Part shown: in pieces, positions 50,801 through 61,782 of the stretch
How positions within the stretch are numbered: the first letter of the stretch is position 1
Layout: the number at the start of each line of letters is the position of its first letter
NCBI GenBank assembly: GCA_020310875.1
Contig: CM035413.1
Coordinates: 161,773,306-161,837,305, forward strand
Origin: Ceratopteris richardii
Taxonomy: Eukaryota; Streptophyta; Polypodiopsida; Polypodiales; Pteridaceae
Length of the DNA: 64,000 nucleotides
Direction of reading: 5' to 3'
Made by a program: the position numbers and the translations under genes
Notes under the pieces: model-generated
The model's input: only the letters and a program-made list of their open reading frames with translations
Databases searched by the model: none
Told to the model about the DNA's origin: nothing

Positions 50801-52107
50801 TGATTTTGATGAGACCTTTGCACCTACATGCCGTATGACTACTGTTCGTAGCATTTGTGCACTTGCAGCCCATCATGGTTGGAATGTACATCAGTTGGAC
50901 ATTAAAACAGCATTTCTGAATGGTGACTTGCATGAAGAAGTGTATGTTTTTCAGCCCCGTGGCTTTGTGCAGAAAGGGCATGAAAACCAGGTGTGCAGGT
51001 TAAAGAAGGCGTTATATGGTTTAAAGCAAGCACCACGTGCTTGGTATAAAAATACATGCCTATCTGATTGCACATGGTTTTGAGAACAGTCCAACTAAAA
51101 GCACCTTATATGTTAAGCGTGCTAATGATGTGCTTCTGATCATTGTTGTCTATGTTGATGACATGCTGCTTACTGGTCCTATTGAGACACATATTGCTGA
51201 TTTTAAGGCTGATTTGCATGCCTCATTTGAGATGTCTGATTTGGGGCATTTGCATCACTATTTGGGCATTCAGTTTATGCACGTTGATGGTGGAATGGCT
51301 TTGTGTCAAACGAAATATATTGACACATTATTGCAGCGTTTTGGCCTTGAAGACTGTAAGCCTATTGCCACTCCTATGGAGACAGGTTTACGATTGAGTC
51401 TTCATGATGCTAGAGATGCATTTGATGTTGTTCTCTATCAGCAGGCTGTTGGATGCTTGATTTACTTATGCATTACTTGGCCAGATATTCAGTTTGCTGT
51501 CTCACAGATGAGCAGGTTTATGCATTGCCCAGGAGTCACACATTGGAAAGCGGTTAAGCGCATCTTTCCCTACTTGAGTGGTACTCGGCTACTTGGGTTG
51601 TTTTATCCCAAGGGGGGATCACTACCGCCATATTTGCATGCTTTTTCTGACTCAGATTGGGCTGGTTGCTATGACACTCGTGTGTCCACCAGTGGTTTTT
51701 GCTTCATGCTTGGTAGCTCATGTATATCTTGGTTGAGCAAGAAGTAGCCTACTGTGGCCACTTCCAGTTGTGAGGCTGAGTATAGGGCAGCTTTCACAGC
51801 GACTGTTGAGTGTGTGTGGCTCAGACGCCTTATGGCTGATTTGGCTGTTGGCCAGTCTTCTGCCACCACCATCTTCACTGACAGTCAGAGCGCATTGGCA
51901 GTTGCGAGGAACCCTGTGTTCCATGCTCGCACTAAGCACATTGAGGTGCATTATCACTATGTCAGGGAGAGGTTCTCTGCTGGGGAGATCAGCTTGGCAT
52001 ATGTGCCCACGCAGGAGAACATTGCAGACCTTTTCACGAAGGCTCTGCCTAGGGAGAAGTTTGAAGCTTTCCGCAAAGCTTTGGGCTTACTTCCTTTTGT
52101 GGAGTGA
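47836..52107 (+). pseudogene. Copia-4 gag-pol polyprotein, lightly disrupted
   Basis: Starts MAESSDVFRML. Gag knuckle CKYC..H..C at about 48700. Protease YFDSGATKHIT. Integrase CEGCILGK, LVHSDVCG, RSDRGGEYM and PQQNGVAERKN, all catalytic residues kept. [24 protein letters not shown] and YVDD at 51151-51162. RNase H DSDWAGC, DSQSALAVARN and ADLFTKALPREKF. Breaks: TAG at 48139, a 1-base deletion near 48337, TAA at 50061, TAA at 50595, a 1-base loss in an A-run near 51051, and TAG at 51745. Three of the four stops replace probable Gln codons (C-to-T). The frame 48360-50063 is open for 567 codons. Confidence 0.95.
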
Positions 52108-52170
52108 TTTCCACATAGCTTGGCACTTCCTTATACATGAGTGCCAGCTCCTTGTTCACCGCATCACTCC

Positions 52171-52179
52171 CAAGGGGGA
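52171..52179 (+). other. Copia-4 polypurine tract
   Basis: CAAGGGGGA two bases upstream of the 3' LTR. Confidence 0.8.
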
Positions 52180-52181
52180 TT

Positions 52182-52411
52182 TGTTGATATATTTAGGTAG
52201 TGATGTGTGTGAACACTCTAGGACTGCCGGGGCACTTTTTTCCCTCTTTAGGAGGTTTTTTTCCCCCGGCTTGTATATACGCCTATTGCCCTAATGGGCT
52301 ACTTATCTTTGTACATTCTCTAGTAATACATTCAGTCTTGTGTGTTGTGCTCCAAGCTTCTTCTACTTCCTTGTGCTGTTCGCGTGCTTCCGCAGACGTC
52401 TATCTCCAACA
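52182..52411 (+). repeat. Copia-4 3' LTR
   Basis: 230 bp, identical to the 5' LTR except for one C-to-T position near 52361. Confidence 0.97.
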
Positions 52412-53896
52412 AAATTTCTATACAAGAATTTGTAGGGTCAAACTAGAAAAATTACATTTTTACAAAATGAACATAGCATATCAATGTGCTACAAAATCTA
52501 TTTTCTTTTGAAATTTGGGCTATAGATTGCCTTTGACAATCTTTACAAGTATATGAATTTTCATCTAATTTGGTGACAATGAAATTTTTGCCCTAATTTC
52601 CTAACTTTGACCAGCTTTGACCGCTACCATGGACTTTCTTGATTTCTTTGAAACTTTGTATGTGAGCTTCCTTTGACATCCTTGATGCATCGTGGACTTC
52701 TCGGGGAATTCCGACTACCTTCACCAAATATGTTTTTTGTAGGCCTTCACAAGTGAGAGAGGAGAGAAAATCGCGACGACATTCGCCCCCACTAAACCTG
52801 CAGTTCCTCCAGAAGCGCCAGTCTAGTGTTCCTAAAAACATAAGTTTCAAGCATCATATTCTTTTAAAGGAAAATAGGCAACATGAAGGAGAGATTGATG
52901 ATATGCATGAATGAGAAGGCAACATGATATCAAGCAACATATGTATGAAAAGAAAAATTAAAACAGGCAACATGAATATGCATAAATAAATAGGTAACAT
53001 TTCTATAAATGAACATGCAACATTGTTATGAATGAGTAGGCAACGTGACATGAAGCAAAATTTGCATGAAAGAAAGACTTGAAATAGGCAACATGAACAT
53101 GCATGAACAAATAGGCAACATATATGCAAATGAACAAGCAACATTGACAACAAGAAAAAATCAAGCATCAATATGAAGTGAAAGTGGATGTATTGAGTCG
53201 TTTTAAGCATCAGTTCCTCTCATCTTAGAGAAAAATTTGTACCTTTTTCATAAAGCAATCTACCTTAAATATGATTATAAACAAAGATTTAAGATTTTCA
53301 AGAGACATCTTTCATCTTTAGCTTATTTTAGATCAACTCCTTTCCTACATAAATATGAATATGCTCTTTCTCTAATAACATGCAAGGAAATCTAACTAAA
53401 CTCCACTAATGCATAAATCTGCCTATATAGCCCGTGATTTATTGTACTATGCCTCTTTATCCTCCTTTGGCTTGCTCGTTTTTTTTTTTGATGATGATGA
53501 TGATTCGGCAACTTTATGGTTACGATCACTTTTTTGGGGTGGAAGAAAGTGTAAACTTCTTGGTAACATGTAGCAATTTTTTTTTCTTTTTTTTTTTCAC
53601 TCTTTGCATTGCATTGCATATCCACATCACTTGAGTCAAAAAGGGCAAATGATGATTTCTCTACTTGTGTAAAATTGTACCTTGAGTAGTAATTTATCTA
53701 CTAAGAAATCGGCTATAATCTAGGATTATGGAAAGATAGGACATGTAGATTTGGAGGTTTATTTTGGTGACATGACTTTCATATATAAACATGCATATGT
53801 ATCCTGTATCGAAAGCATAATTGTTGAAGTCCTAGCTCCTACGACTGCATGTTTCTACATCTTTAGTCCACCTCACAGCACTTGTATCGGAGTTTA

Positions 53897-55108
53897 ACCT
53901 AGACATATATAGGGTCAATGAAGTGGAACTCGCCTTTTTATGTGTGACATTCGGTTGAACTGTCATGGTTTGAAGGTCGAAACTGCCTTTGATTAGTAGA
54001 CTGCTTAGCTTGACGTACCACGACGATCTTATACATGTAACTTAATTCAAATCCTTTTAATTCATGTCACTTGTCACTTGTCACTTGTCTCTTCTCTCTT
54101 GTCTCTTGTCTCTTGTCTCTTGTCTATTGTCTCTTGTCTCTCAGTTTCTTAAGTATTTTTACATGTCTTCTATTTTCTTCTATGTGTGAGAAGGCTCCGC
54201 AGGATTGCGTTGAACGAGTGAGGATGTTTCAATGAGCTTGTGATTAAACTCGATCATCATAATTCACTTGCATGCATATAATCCATACATACCCATACAT
54301 ATTGATTAGTTTCTGAAAGTGTATAAGAAGCTCCAATATTGGACCATTCTTCATTTCGAAACTAATTTATGTGTAAGGATTCCATCTATTCTCGTCATGC
54401 ATACATATCATCCAAAGAAGACTATGCATATGGATTGGAATTAGGAAGTGTTTAAGAAGCTCCTTCAATGGACCATTCTTCCTTCCAAATTTGATTCGTG
54501 TGTATGATTCTCTTTCATTCTTATCATTCATGTTCATCAATCTAACTTGCGCTCCTACATTCCCATTCCCATAATCATTTCAACATCTCTCTCTTCTCCA
54601 TACTCAACATTAATTTCACTTTCACGTCCTTAAACCTTCCAACATTCATTAGCTTCATACACCCTGTGTGTCACATAAATTAGTTTCGAAAGGAAGAATG
54701 GTCCAATATTGGAGCTTCTTATACACTTTCAGAAACTAATCAATATGTATGGGTATCGATGGATTATATGCATGCAAGTGAATTATGATGATAGAGTTTA
54801 ATCACAAGCTCATTGAAACATCCTTACTGGTTCAACACAATCCTGCGGAGCCTTCTCACACATAGAAAAAAATAGAAGACATGTAAAAATACTTAACAAA
54901 CTGAGAGACAAGAGAGAAGAGACAAGTGACAAATGACATGAATTAAAAGGATTTGAATTAAGTTACATGTATAAGATCGTCGTGGTACGTCAAGTTAAGC
55001 AGTCTACTGATCAAAGGCAGTTCCGACCTTCAAACCATGACAGTTCAACCGAATGTCATATGTAAGAAGGTGAGTTCCACTTCATTGACCCTATGTATGT
55101 CTAGGCTC
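53897..55108. repeat. Near-palindrome of G3 LTR ends
   Basis: Arms 53897-54378 and 54673-55108 are inverted copies of the same LTR segment, separated by about 295 bp. The left arm contains a (CTTGT)n expansion at 54067-54144 that is shorter in the right arm. The junction at 54671 joins plus-sense 'acaccctgtgtg' to minus-sense 'cacataaattag'. Confidence 0.8.
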
Positions 55109-57990
55109 GTAACGTCTAACTAAAGAAGTCTAAGCCTCATTAAAACCAGCTCTAACTCACTCACACCCTCCATCGAGGGTGAGTCAAGATAGAGATGCTG
55201 GTTTCAAGAGCCTATCCTAGATTGGAGTTCTAACTTAAATTTGAAACAGGTACTATACTCATACCATCCCACCTTGGATCCTCACTCGCTCAACCGAGGG
55301 TGATCGTCTCAAGGAAACCGTAAGCTAGCAAGAGCCCTATGGATGCCTAACAATGATGCTCTAGGAGTTTGGAGGGGTGTTTATATAGTTTTTTGAATGA
55401 ATTTGGGTCCTTGGATCTAGAGAAATCAACTCTCAACTCTAGGATCACTACTTTCGATTACAACCATTTGATTAATCAAATCAATGGCTTGGAATTGTTC
55501 TTTCTATCAAATCTAGTGTGAAGGAGTGAAATTTAGGCGCCTTCATTCTCCACCATTGGATCTGGGGATGATCTGGACAATCGGATCAGTGCTTACATCA
55601 GTTTGGATAAGATAAGCCACTATTTTTGGAGAAAAGCTGCATTATTGATCTTTGATTGTCAAAAAAGTCTTCTTCTATGGGAAAACTTGTGGATCCTCCT
55701 TGCTTTAAGCATAAGTGCATCTCCACCCTTGAATATGAGCTCATCTTGATCGTACAACATGGCTCAATCAGCTTTCGCCATGTGGTGGCCCTTCAACCCT
55801 TCAATTTGCTTAAACTAGAAAATTGCGGTGATCCTAAAAACTGGACTTTGTGCTCTTTGACCCTCCAAATAGGCTTTGATGAAGATGAAACTTTGTAGGA
55901 CTATGTTTCCAAAGAACTCCTTCAGGAATATGCAAAAAAAACTTCCATCTGAATCTTCCTTGTACAAGTTTGTCTACATTTGGAAGTTGCAGGGTGGCAT
56001 TAAGGTCTCTAGGAAGCTCTGATAGCCTTGAAACTTTGTACAAATATGTAGCCACATATGCTCTTTATACATGCCAAACCATATGGCTAACATAAATTTC
56101 TATACAAGAATTTGTAGGGTCAAACTAGAAAAATTACATTTCTACAAAATGAACATAGCATATCAATGTGCTACAAAATCCAATTTCTGCTGAAATTTGG
56201 GCTATATACTGCCTTTGACAATATTTACAAGTATATGAATTTTCATATAATTTGGTGACAATGAAATTTTTGCCTTAATTTCCTAACTTTGACCAGCTTT
56301 GACCGCTACCATGGACTTTCTTGATTTCTTTGAAACTTTCTATGTGAGCTTCCTTTGACATCCTTGATGCATCGTGGACTTGTCGGGGAAATCCGGCTAC
56401 CTTCATCAAATATGTTTTTTGTAGGCCTTCACAAGTGAGAGAGGAGAGAAAATCTCGACGACATTCGCCCCCACTAAACCTGCGGTTTCTCCGGAAGCGC
56501 CACTCTAGTGTTCCTAAAAAACATAAGTTTCAAGCATCATATTCTTTTAAAGGAAAATAGGCAACATGAAGGAGAGATTGATGATATGCATGAATGAGAA
56601 GGCAACATGATATCAAGCAATATATGTGTGAAAAGAAAAATTAAAACGGGCACCATGAATATGCATAAATAAATAGGTAACATTTCTATAAATGAACATG
56701 CAACATTGTTATGAATGAGTAGGCAACGTGACATGAAGCAAAATTTGCATGAAAGAAAGAATTGAAACACGCAACATGAATATGCATGAACAAATAGGCA
56801 ACATATATGCAAATGAACAAGCACCATTGACAACAAGAAAGAAAACAAACAAGCATCAATATGAAGTGGAAGTGGATGTATTGAGTCATTTTAAGCATCA
56901 GTTCCTCTCCTCTTGAAGAAAAATTTGTACCTTTTTCATAAATCAATCTACCTTAAATACGATTATAAACAAAGATTTATGATTTTCAAGAGACATCTTT
57001 CATCTTTAGCTTATTTTAGATCAACTCCTTTCCTACATAAATATGAATATGCTCTTTCTCTAATAACATGCAAGGAAATCTAACGAAACTCCACTAATGC
57101 ATAAATCTACCTATATAGCCCGTGATTTATTCTACTATGCCTTTTTATCCTCCTTTGGCTTGCTCTTTTTTTTTTTTGATGATGATGATTCAACAACTTT
57201 ATGGTTACGATCACTTTTTTGGGGTGGAAGAAAGTGTAAACTTCCTGGTAACATTTAGCTTTTTTTTTTTTAATTTTTTTGACGGGGAAAAATTAAACCG
57301 AGATACAAGGTACAACAATTTTTGATGACGGAGAACGGTCGTTTAAACTCCGATGCAAGTGCTGTGAGATGGACTAAGGATGTAGAAACGTGCAATAGCA
57401 GGAGCTAGGATTTCAACAATTATGCTTTCGATACAAGATACATATGCATGTTTATATATGAAAGTCATGTCACCAAAATAAACCTCCAGATCTACATGCC
57501 CTATCTTTCCACAATCCTAGATTATAATCAATTTCTTAGTAGATAAGCTACTACTTAAGATAAAATTTTACATAAGTAGAGAAATCATCATTTGCCTTTT
57601 TTTTTTTGACTCAACAGATGTGGATATGCAATGCAATGCAAAGACTGAAAACAAACATGCATGAAACAAGAATGGAAAAAAAGTAGAATGAACTTGAAAA
57701 AAAACAAAGCAACATGAACTTGAAAAATTAATGATATTTTTATATTTTTTTCTTCCCTGTTTTTATTTTTATTTTTTTTATTTTTTATTTTTTACTTTTA
57801 TAACATGGATACTCCTGTTTATGAATCGACCTCATTGTTGTCATCTTCTTCAATGTCCTCATCCAAAATGTACTCGTCATTATCACGTTTCTTGAATAGC
57901 TTTATCCTTTTACATGCAATCAAAGTTTTTAGTGCAACACCATTTAATTCACAAAGAGCATACGTACCATTGTTGTTGACTTTTGATACA
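54672..57990 (-). mobile_element. G3 minus-strand copy B: LTR plus integrase C-terminus
   Basis: 54672-57660 is a minus-oriented LTR/3'-untranslated copy. It matches copy A (direct) and 61950-64000 (inverted). 57800-57990 is the reverse complement of 61612-61790, which encodes the integrase C-terminal residues (ELNGVALKTL, KRIKLFKKR, EEDDNNEAD). It is therefore the 3' end of a minus-strand G3 element cut off inside integrase at 57990. It holds the empty target site of Copia-4. Confidence 0.8.
55588..57990. repeat. Left arm of a 2.4-kb inverted repeat
   Basis: Reverse-complement match to 61612-64000, interrupted by small indels. The right arm is cut by the window end, so the true arm may be longer. 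Confidence 0.85.
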
Positions 57991-58165
57991 TTCCCATTCC
58001 CATAATCAGTTCAACATCTCTCTCTTCTCCATACTCAACATTAATTTCACTTTCATATCGTTAAACCTTCCAACATTCATTAGCTTCATACACCCTATGT
58101 GTGCAACGATCGAACCCGATCCACCCGGATTGCGATCACCTCCACACCGGATTGTGATCACAACC
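57991..58165 (+). repeat. Truncated G3 5' LTR end and leader
   Basis: About 100 bp of LTR end (attcccattccc to acaccctatgtgtg) is followed by leader 'ccacccggattgcgatcacc'. The same junction occurs reversed at 45480-45640. The rest of this 5' LTR is missing, replaced by copy B. Confidence 0.7.
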
Positions 58166-58208
58166 TGAAACGCTTCGTGGCATTTTCTTCTAATCTTGTT
58201 GGGAGGTT

Positions 58209-60752
58209 GTGATCCATATCCTTTGTTTCATATTTTTCATCCTCATCATTTCATCATCATCAGTCTTGAGTGTTGCACTGGATTTCTCACAGTATCGTGC
58301 ACATCTTCGGCGTGAAGTAAACACATTTGTGCGAGATCTAAAGCATCGTGCATCACTTGCTTATTCACATAAGATGGAGGAAGGATTCAAATCCCTTATT
58401 GTTGAGAAACAAGGCCAAAGAATAGTCTCTTCTATGTTGAGAGAGAAGGGAAAATTCAATGGCATCAACATCACAAGCTACTTAAATTTGTTTGAAGAGC
58501 AAGCTATGATTTTTGGTCTTCTCAAAGATCTTTTGATATCATTCTTTGAACGAATTGTTGATAGCTCTATCATCAACTGTGTCACTCCATATGATAGTCT
58601 TCCTTGGAGTGATTTTAGAAAGGAGATGCTCAAAGAATTCTATCTTGAAGATTATAGCCAACATAATCGAGATGGATTCTCACGATGGGTCAATTCACCA
58701 AAGCCTAGTAGCTCTATTACTCACTTACAAAATGAGTATATTAGACGCTATGAACAACTTCCTGATGAGGATAAGATAACTTTGGAACCTGATCTTGTGG
58801 CTTCTTCATCCTAAAACTTGTAGGGAAGTTGAATCGCGATTAGAAGAACCGGATAAGCGCTATGGTCTTACTGACAATTGGCAAAACGTGCGTAAAGTAG
58901 TAGAGGATGTAGCCCATAGACATCAAAGGCAATCCATGCTTTATGAGCAAACTAGTCTTCCTCAAGCTAGCCTTCCACAAACTAAGGAGCAAGTTAGAGA
59001 ACAATCCCATGCTCTGATTTTTGACTCTACTCCTATTCCTCAAATGATGGATCCTACTCAAGGTTTTAAAGTAGAGCCAAATAAAAGTGTAGTTGAACAG
59101 TCTCAAGTGGAAATTCTCACTAAGCAAATGGAAAGTCTTATTGCTACACAATCCAATTTGGCCAAGACTATAGATGCTTTACAATCTAATTACACCAAAA
59201 CTTTCCAAAATCAAATGAACCCAATGTCTTTTCAAGAGCCTAATCAACATGTTATAGATACCAATCATAATCCACAAGTAGCTCCTACTCAAGCATATCA
59301 AGTTCCTCCAATGCATAATCCTTCAATGAGAAATCCTCATCCTCATGTGCAAAATCCTCAAATGTATCAAAACATGTATCCTCAAGCTTCTCAAATAACT
59401 TACAAAATCCTCAAAATCAAAATTTTCAAAATCATCAACCGTATAATATGGAAGCTCCTCTTGCACCTCAAGTAGCACAGGTTGCTCTCCAAGCTCCTCA
59501 AATACATCAATTGCCTTATCAAAATCCTAATTATCCTGTTCAAGCAATACCTTATCAACTAAATCCTCAATTTCAAAATTTCCCACCACAAGTTAATCAG
59601 AATCCTCAAAATCAAAATGCTTTTGTGCGTGGCCCTCGTAGGTGTCCTTGGTGTGATTCATTAGAACACTTTTTGAGAGATTGTGAACTATTGAAGGATG
59701 CTAAGGAGCAACGACTAGTAATAGACATAGACAAGAAAATCTGTGACTATCGATCTAGGCTACCTTTGCAAGGAAATTATGGTAAGGGAGGAATGAAAAA
59801 ACACTATGAAAATATAACCATAAGGGATGTAGGAACTAGAGGAGTGAAACTAGAAGCTCTTGATGAACAACAAGTAGAATCAAGTAAACCCACAAAGGAA
59901 GTTGACTTTTCCATAGAGGCTTTAGTAAGAGCAAGAGATGAGATTAGGAGAATAACGGCTTGGGAGTCACCGATAGAAGATCAATCTCTTATTTCTCACA
60001 TATCCAATGTAGAAGAGAAACGAAAAATAGATGAAGCTGAGCCTAGTGAAAGAAGAGTGACTCAAAAACAAACTTCAGAGGGAATAGAAACAATCATAGA
60101 GCAAGGAGAAACATCACAATCTAAAGATAAAAAACAAGAATCAGAACCCAATGAACAAAAACAAGAGGAGAAAAAAAAAGGGAAGAAGACAAAGCAAAGA
60201 AAAACAGAACCAAAGCCTTTAGATAAACAAGAACAATCAAAACAAACTGAAGACCAAACACAAGAACATGAACAAAAACAAGATCCTGAGCAAAAACAAA
60301 AGAAAACAAAGAGAAAACCTAAAGCCATCTTGATTTCAGAAATTGAGAGAAAAATAGATCCTATGGAGATTTTAGATGACATTTTGCTTAAGAGTCAAGA
60401 GACTATGTCTTTAGAACAAGTTTTCTCTATTGCAAAGCCTGTTTTCAAAGATAACTTTATCGGCCTAATTAAAAGGAAGAGGTTTTTGCTTAATCTAGAT
60501 ATTGAGATGCAAGATTCGCTAGATCAAGATCAAGCTATGAATGAAGCCTTAAACTTTGATGAATCTGATGAAGAGGACTTTGATGATGATGAAGTAAATC
60601 TTAATAAAAAGTTCTTAGGACCTATTCACCCTGACCATGAAAATCATGACAACAATCCTGAAAGTCACTTTAAAAGAAAATTTTGGTCTAGAGGTACATC
60701 AGAGATGCATGTTAAAATAGGAAATGATAAGAACACTATCACTGTATGTTGA
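58209..60752 (+). pseudogene. G3 gag-protease start, frameshifted
   Basis: Gag probably starts at MEEGFKS (58374) or at an upstream in-frame Met. Core words are FNGINITSYLNLFEE, SFFERIVD and DFRKEMLKEFY. Frameshifts occur near 58800 and 59400. A Gln/Asn/Pro-rich segment (59250-59620) precedes knuckle CPWC..H..C (59643-59684). A Lys/Glu/Gln-rich low-complexity stretch occupies 60115-60335, then an acidic segment (DESDEEDFDDDE) and the protease lead strand. It ends at TGA 60750. Confidence 0.8.
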
Positions 60753-61782
60753 CATTAGTAGCTATGTTTCTACATGCTCTACTTGTCAACTTCATTCATC
60801 AGTCAAACATAGAGATCTGTTGCATCCTACTTATTCACCTTGTATTCACTGCAAGTGGGTAGTAGATCTTGTAACTATGCGTACCGGTATTGACAAAATG
60901 CGTTACATTGTACTTGCAAGAGAAGACTTAACTAATCATGTAGAGGGACGTGCACTACAATCTAAGACCACTTACAATGTTTGAAAATTCTTGCTTGAAG
61001 ATGTCATAAGTCGCTTTGGATACATAGAGAAAGTAGTTGTCGATCGCGGAGAGTTAAATGCGAGAGAAGCTAAAGAGTTCTTTGAACATCACGGTATTCG
61101 TTTGTCTCTCACTACTGCATATATTCCAGAGGTGAATGGTAAAATAGAGAGAGGGCATCCACCTATTGTGAAAGCCATATCTAAAGCATGTAACGGTGAC
61201 ATCAAAAAATGGCCTAAGTTCTTACCTTTTGCACTTTGGGCAGATAGAATGACATACACACGTACTACTGGGTATATGCCTACTGAACTTATGTACTGTC
61301 AAAAACCATTGTTTCAAATTCAATCTCATATTTCCGCATGGTCAAATTTTCCTTGGTCTGAAAACATGTCTACTGATGACTTTTTGAGTTTGCGCATTAA
61401 ACAGTTAGAACAAGGTAAAGTAAGACTTGATGATGTTGTTGAAAAATTAAGAGAATCTAGAATGAAGAATAAGCATTATTTTGATAAAACTCATCGACTG
61501 CGTCCTAATCCAATTGAAGTAGGAGATTGGGTGCTCATATATGATAGTACATTTGAATCTCAATATGATGCACACAAAAAGCTCACTCAACGGTGGTTTG
61601 GGCCATACATAGTATCAAAAGTCAACAACAATGGTACGTATGCTCTTTGTGAATTAAATGGTGTTGCACTAAAAACTTTGATTGCAGGTAAAAGGATAAA
61701 GTTATTCAAGAAGCGTGATAATGACGAGTACATTTTGGATGAGGACATTGAAGAAGATGACAACAATGAGGCCGATTCATAA
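60750..61782 (+). pseudogene. G3 integrase (Ty3-type), one in-frame stop
   Basis: Zinc-domain CC pair CSTCQ, catalytic core with WVVDLVTM (first Asp), VVVDRGELNA (second Asp) and EVNGKIERGH (Glu). Then ALWADRMTYTRTTGYMP, RIKQLEQGKV, FDKTHRLRPNPIEVGDWVLIYD, RWFGPYIV and AGKRIKLFKKR of the C-terminal DNA-binding region, and an acidic tail DEDIEEDDNNEADS. One TGA at 60982 interrupts the frame; 60991-61782 is open for 263 codons. The N-terminal HH of the zinc finger is missing. Catalytic residues are all present. Confidence 0.88.

Larger units (their letters stand above)
47251..52411 (+). mobile_element. Copia-4: young copia retrotransposon
   Basis: 5161 bp with 230-bp LTRs at 47251-47480 and 52182-52411 that differ at one base (C/T in CTTCTCCTAC near 47430). 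Primer site at 47483, polypurine tract CAAGGGGGA at 52171, TSD AAATT. It sits inside G3 copy A. Despite near-identical LTRs, the polyprotein has four stops and two frameshifts. Confidence 0.97.
45480..54671 (-). mobile_element. G3 family repeats: minus-strand LTR copy A plus a shortened plus-strand copy
   Basis: 45480-45535 matches the leader between LTR and gag at 58090-58165 in reverse. 45536-47250 continues after Copia-4 at 52412-53590 as one minus-oriented long repeat of about 2.9 kb. From about 53600 the orientation flips: 53600-53895 equals 61950-62245 in plus sense, then jumps to plus-sense LTR end sequence up to 54671. This second piece lacks about 1.6 kb of LTR middle. It is inferred to be LTR because it follows integrase at 61.8 kb and precedes gag at 58.1 kb. 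Confidence 0.7.

Noticed and set aside
52854..53210. 118-codon hydrophobic Cys/Leu/Phe-rich minus-strand frame, repeated at 56537-56848 and 62738-63049
   Set aside because: It recurs in three G3 LTR copies but is built from 'aggcaacatgaa'-type tandem words, and its length and frame vary between copies. It is best explained as a repeat and not a gene.
58209..58373. N-terminal hydrophobic segment of the 58209 frame as a signal peptide of a secreted protein
   Set aside because: The segment lies upstream of the likely gag start and overlaps leader sequence; the following domain is gag, so secretion is implausible.
60062..60382. 106-codon Cys/Ser/Phe-rich frame antisense to G3 gag
   Set aside because: Shadow of the Lys/Glu/Gln-rich low-complexity segment on the opposite strand.
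60750..61782. Integrase as a Ginger-type DNA transposase with the inverted repeats as terminal repeats
   Set aside because: It is preceded by a gag with a zinc knuckle and a protease strand, and the left repeat arm contains an inverted piece of the integrase gene itself. A rearranged gypsy element explains both better.
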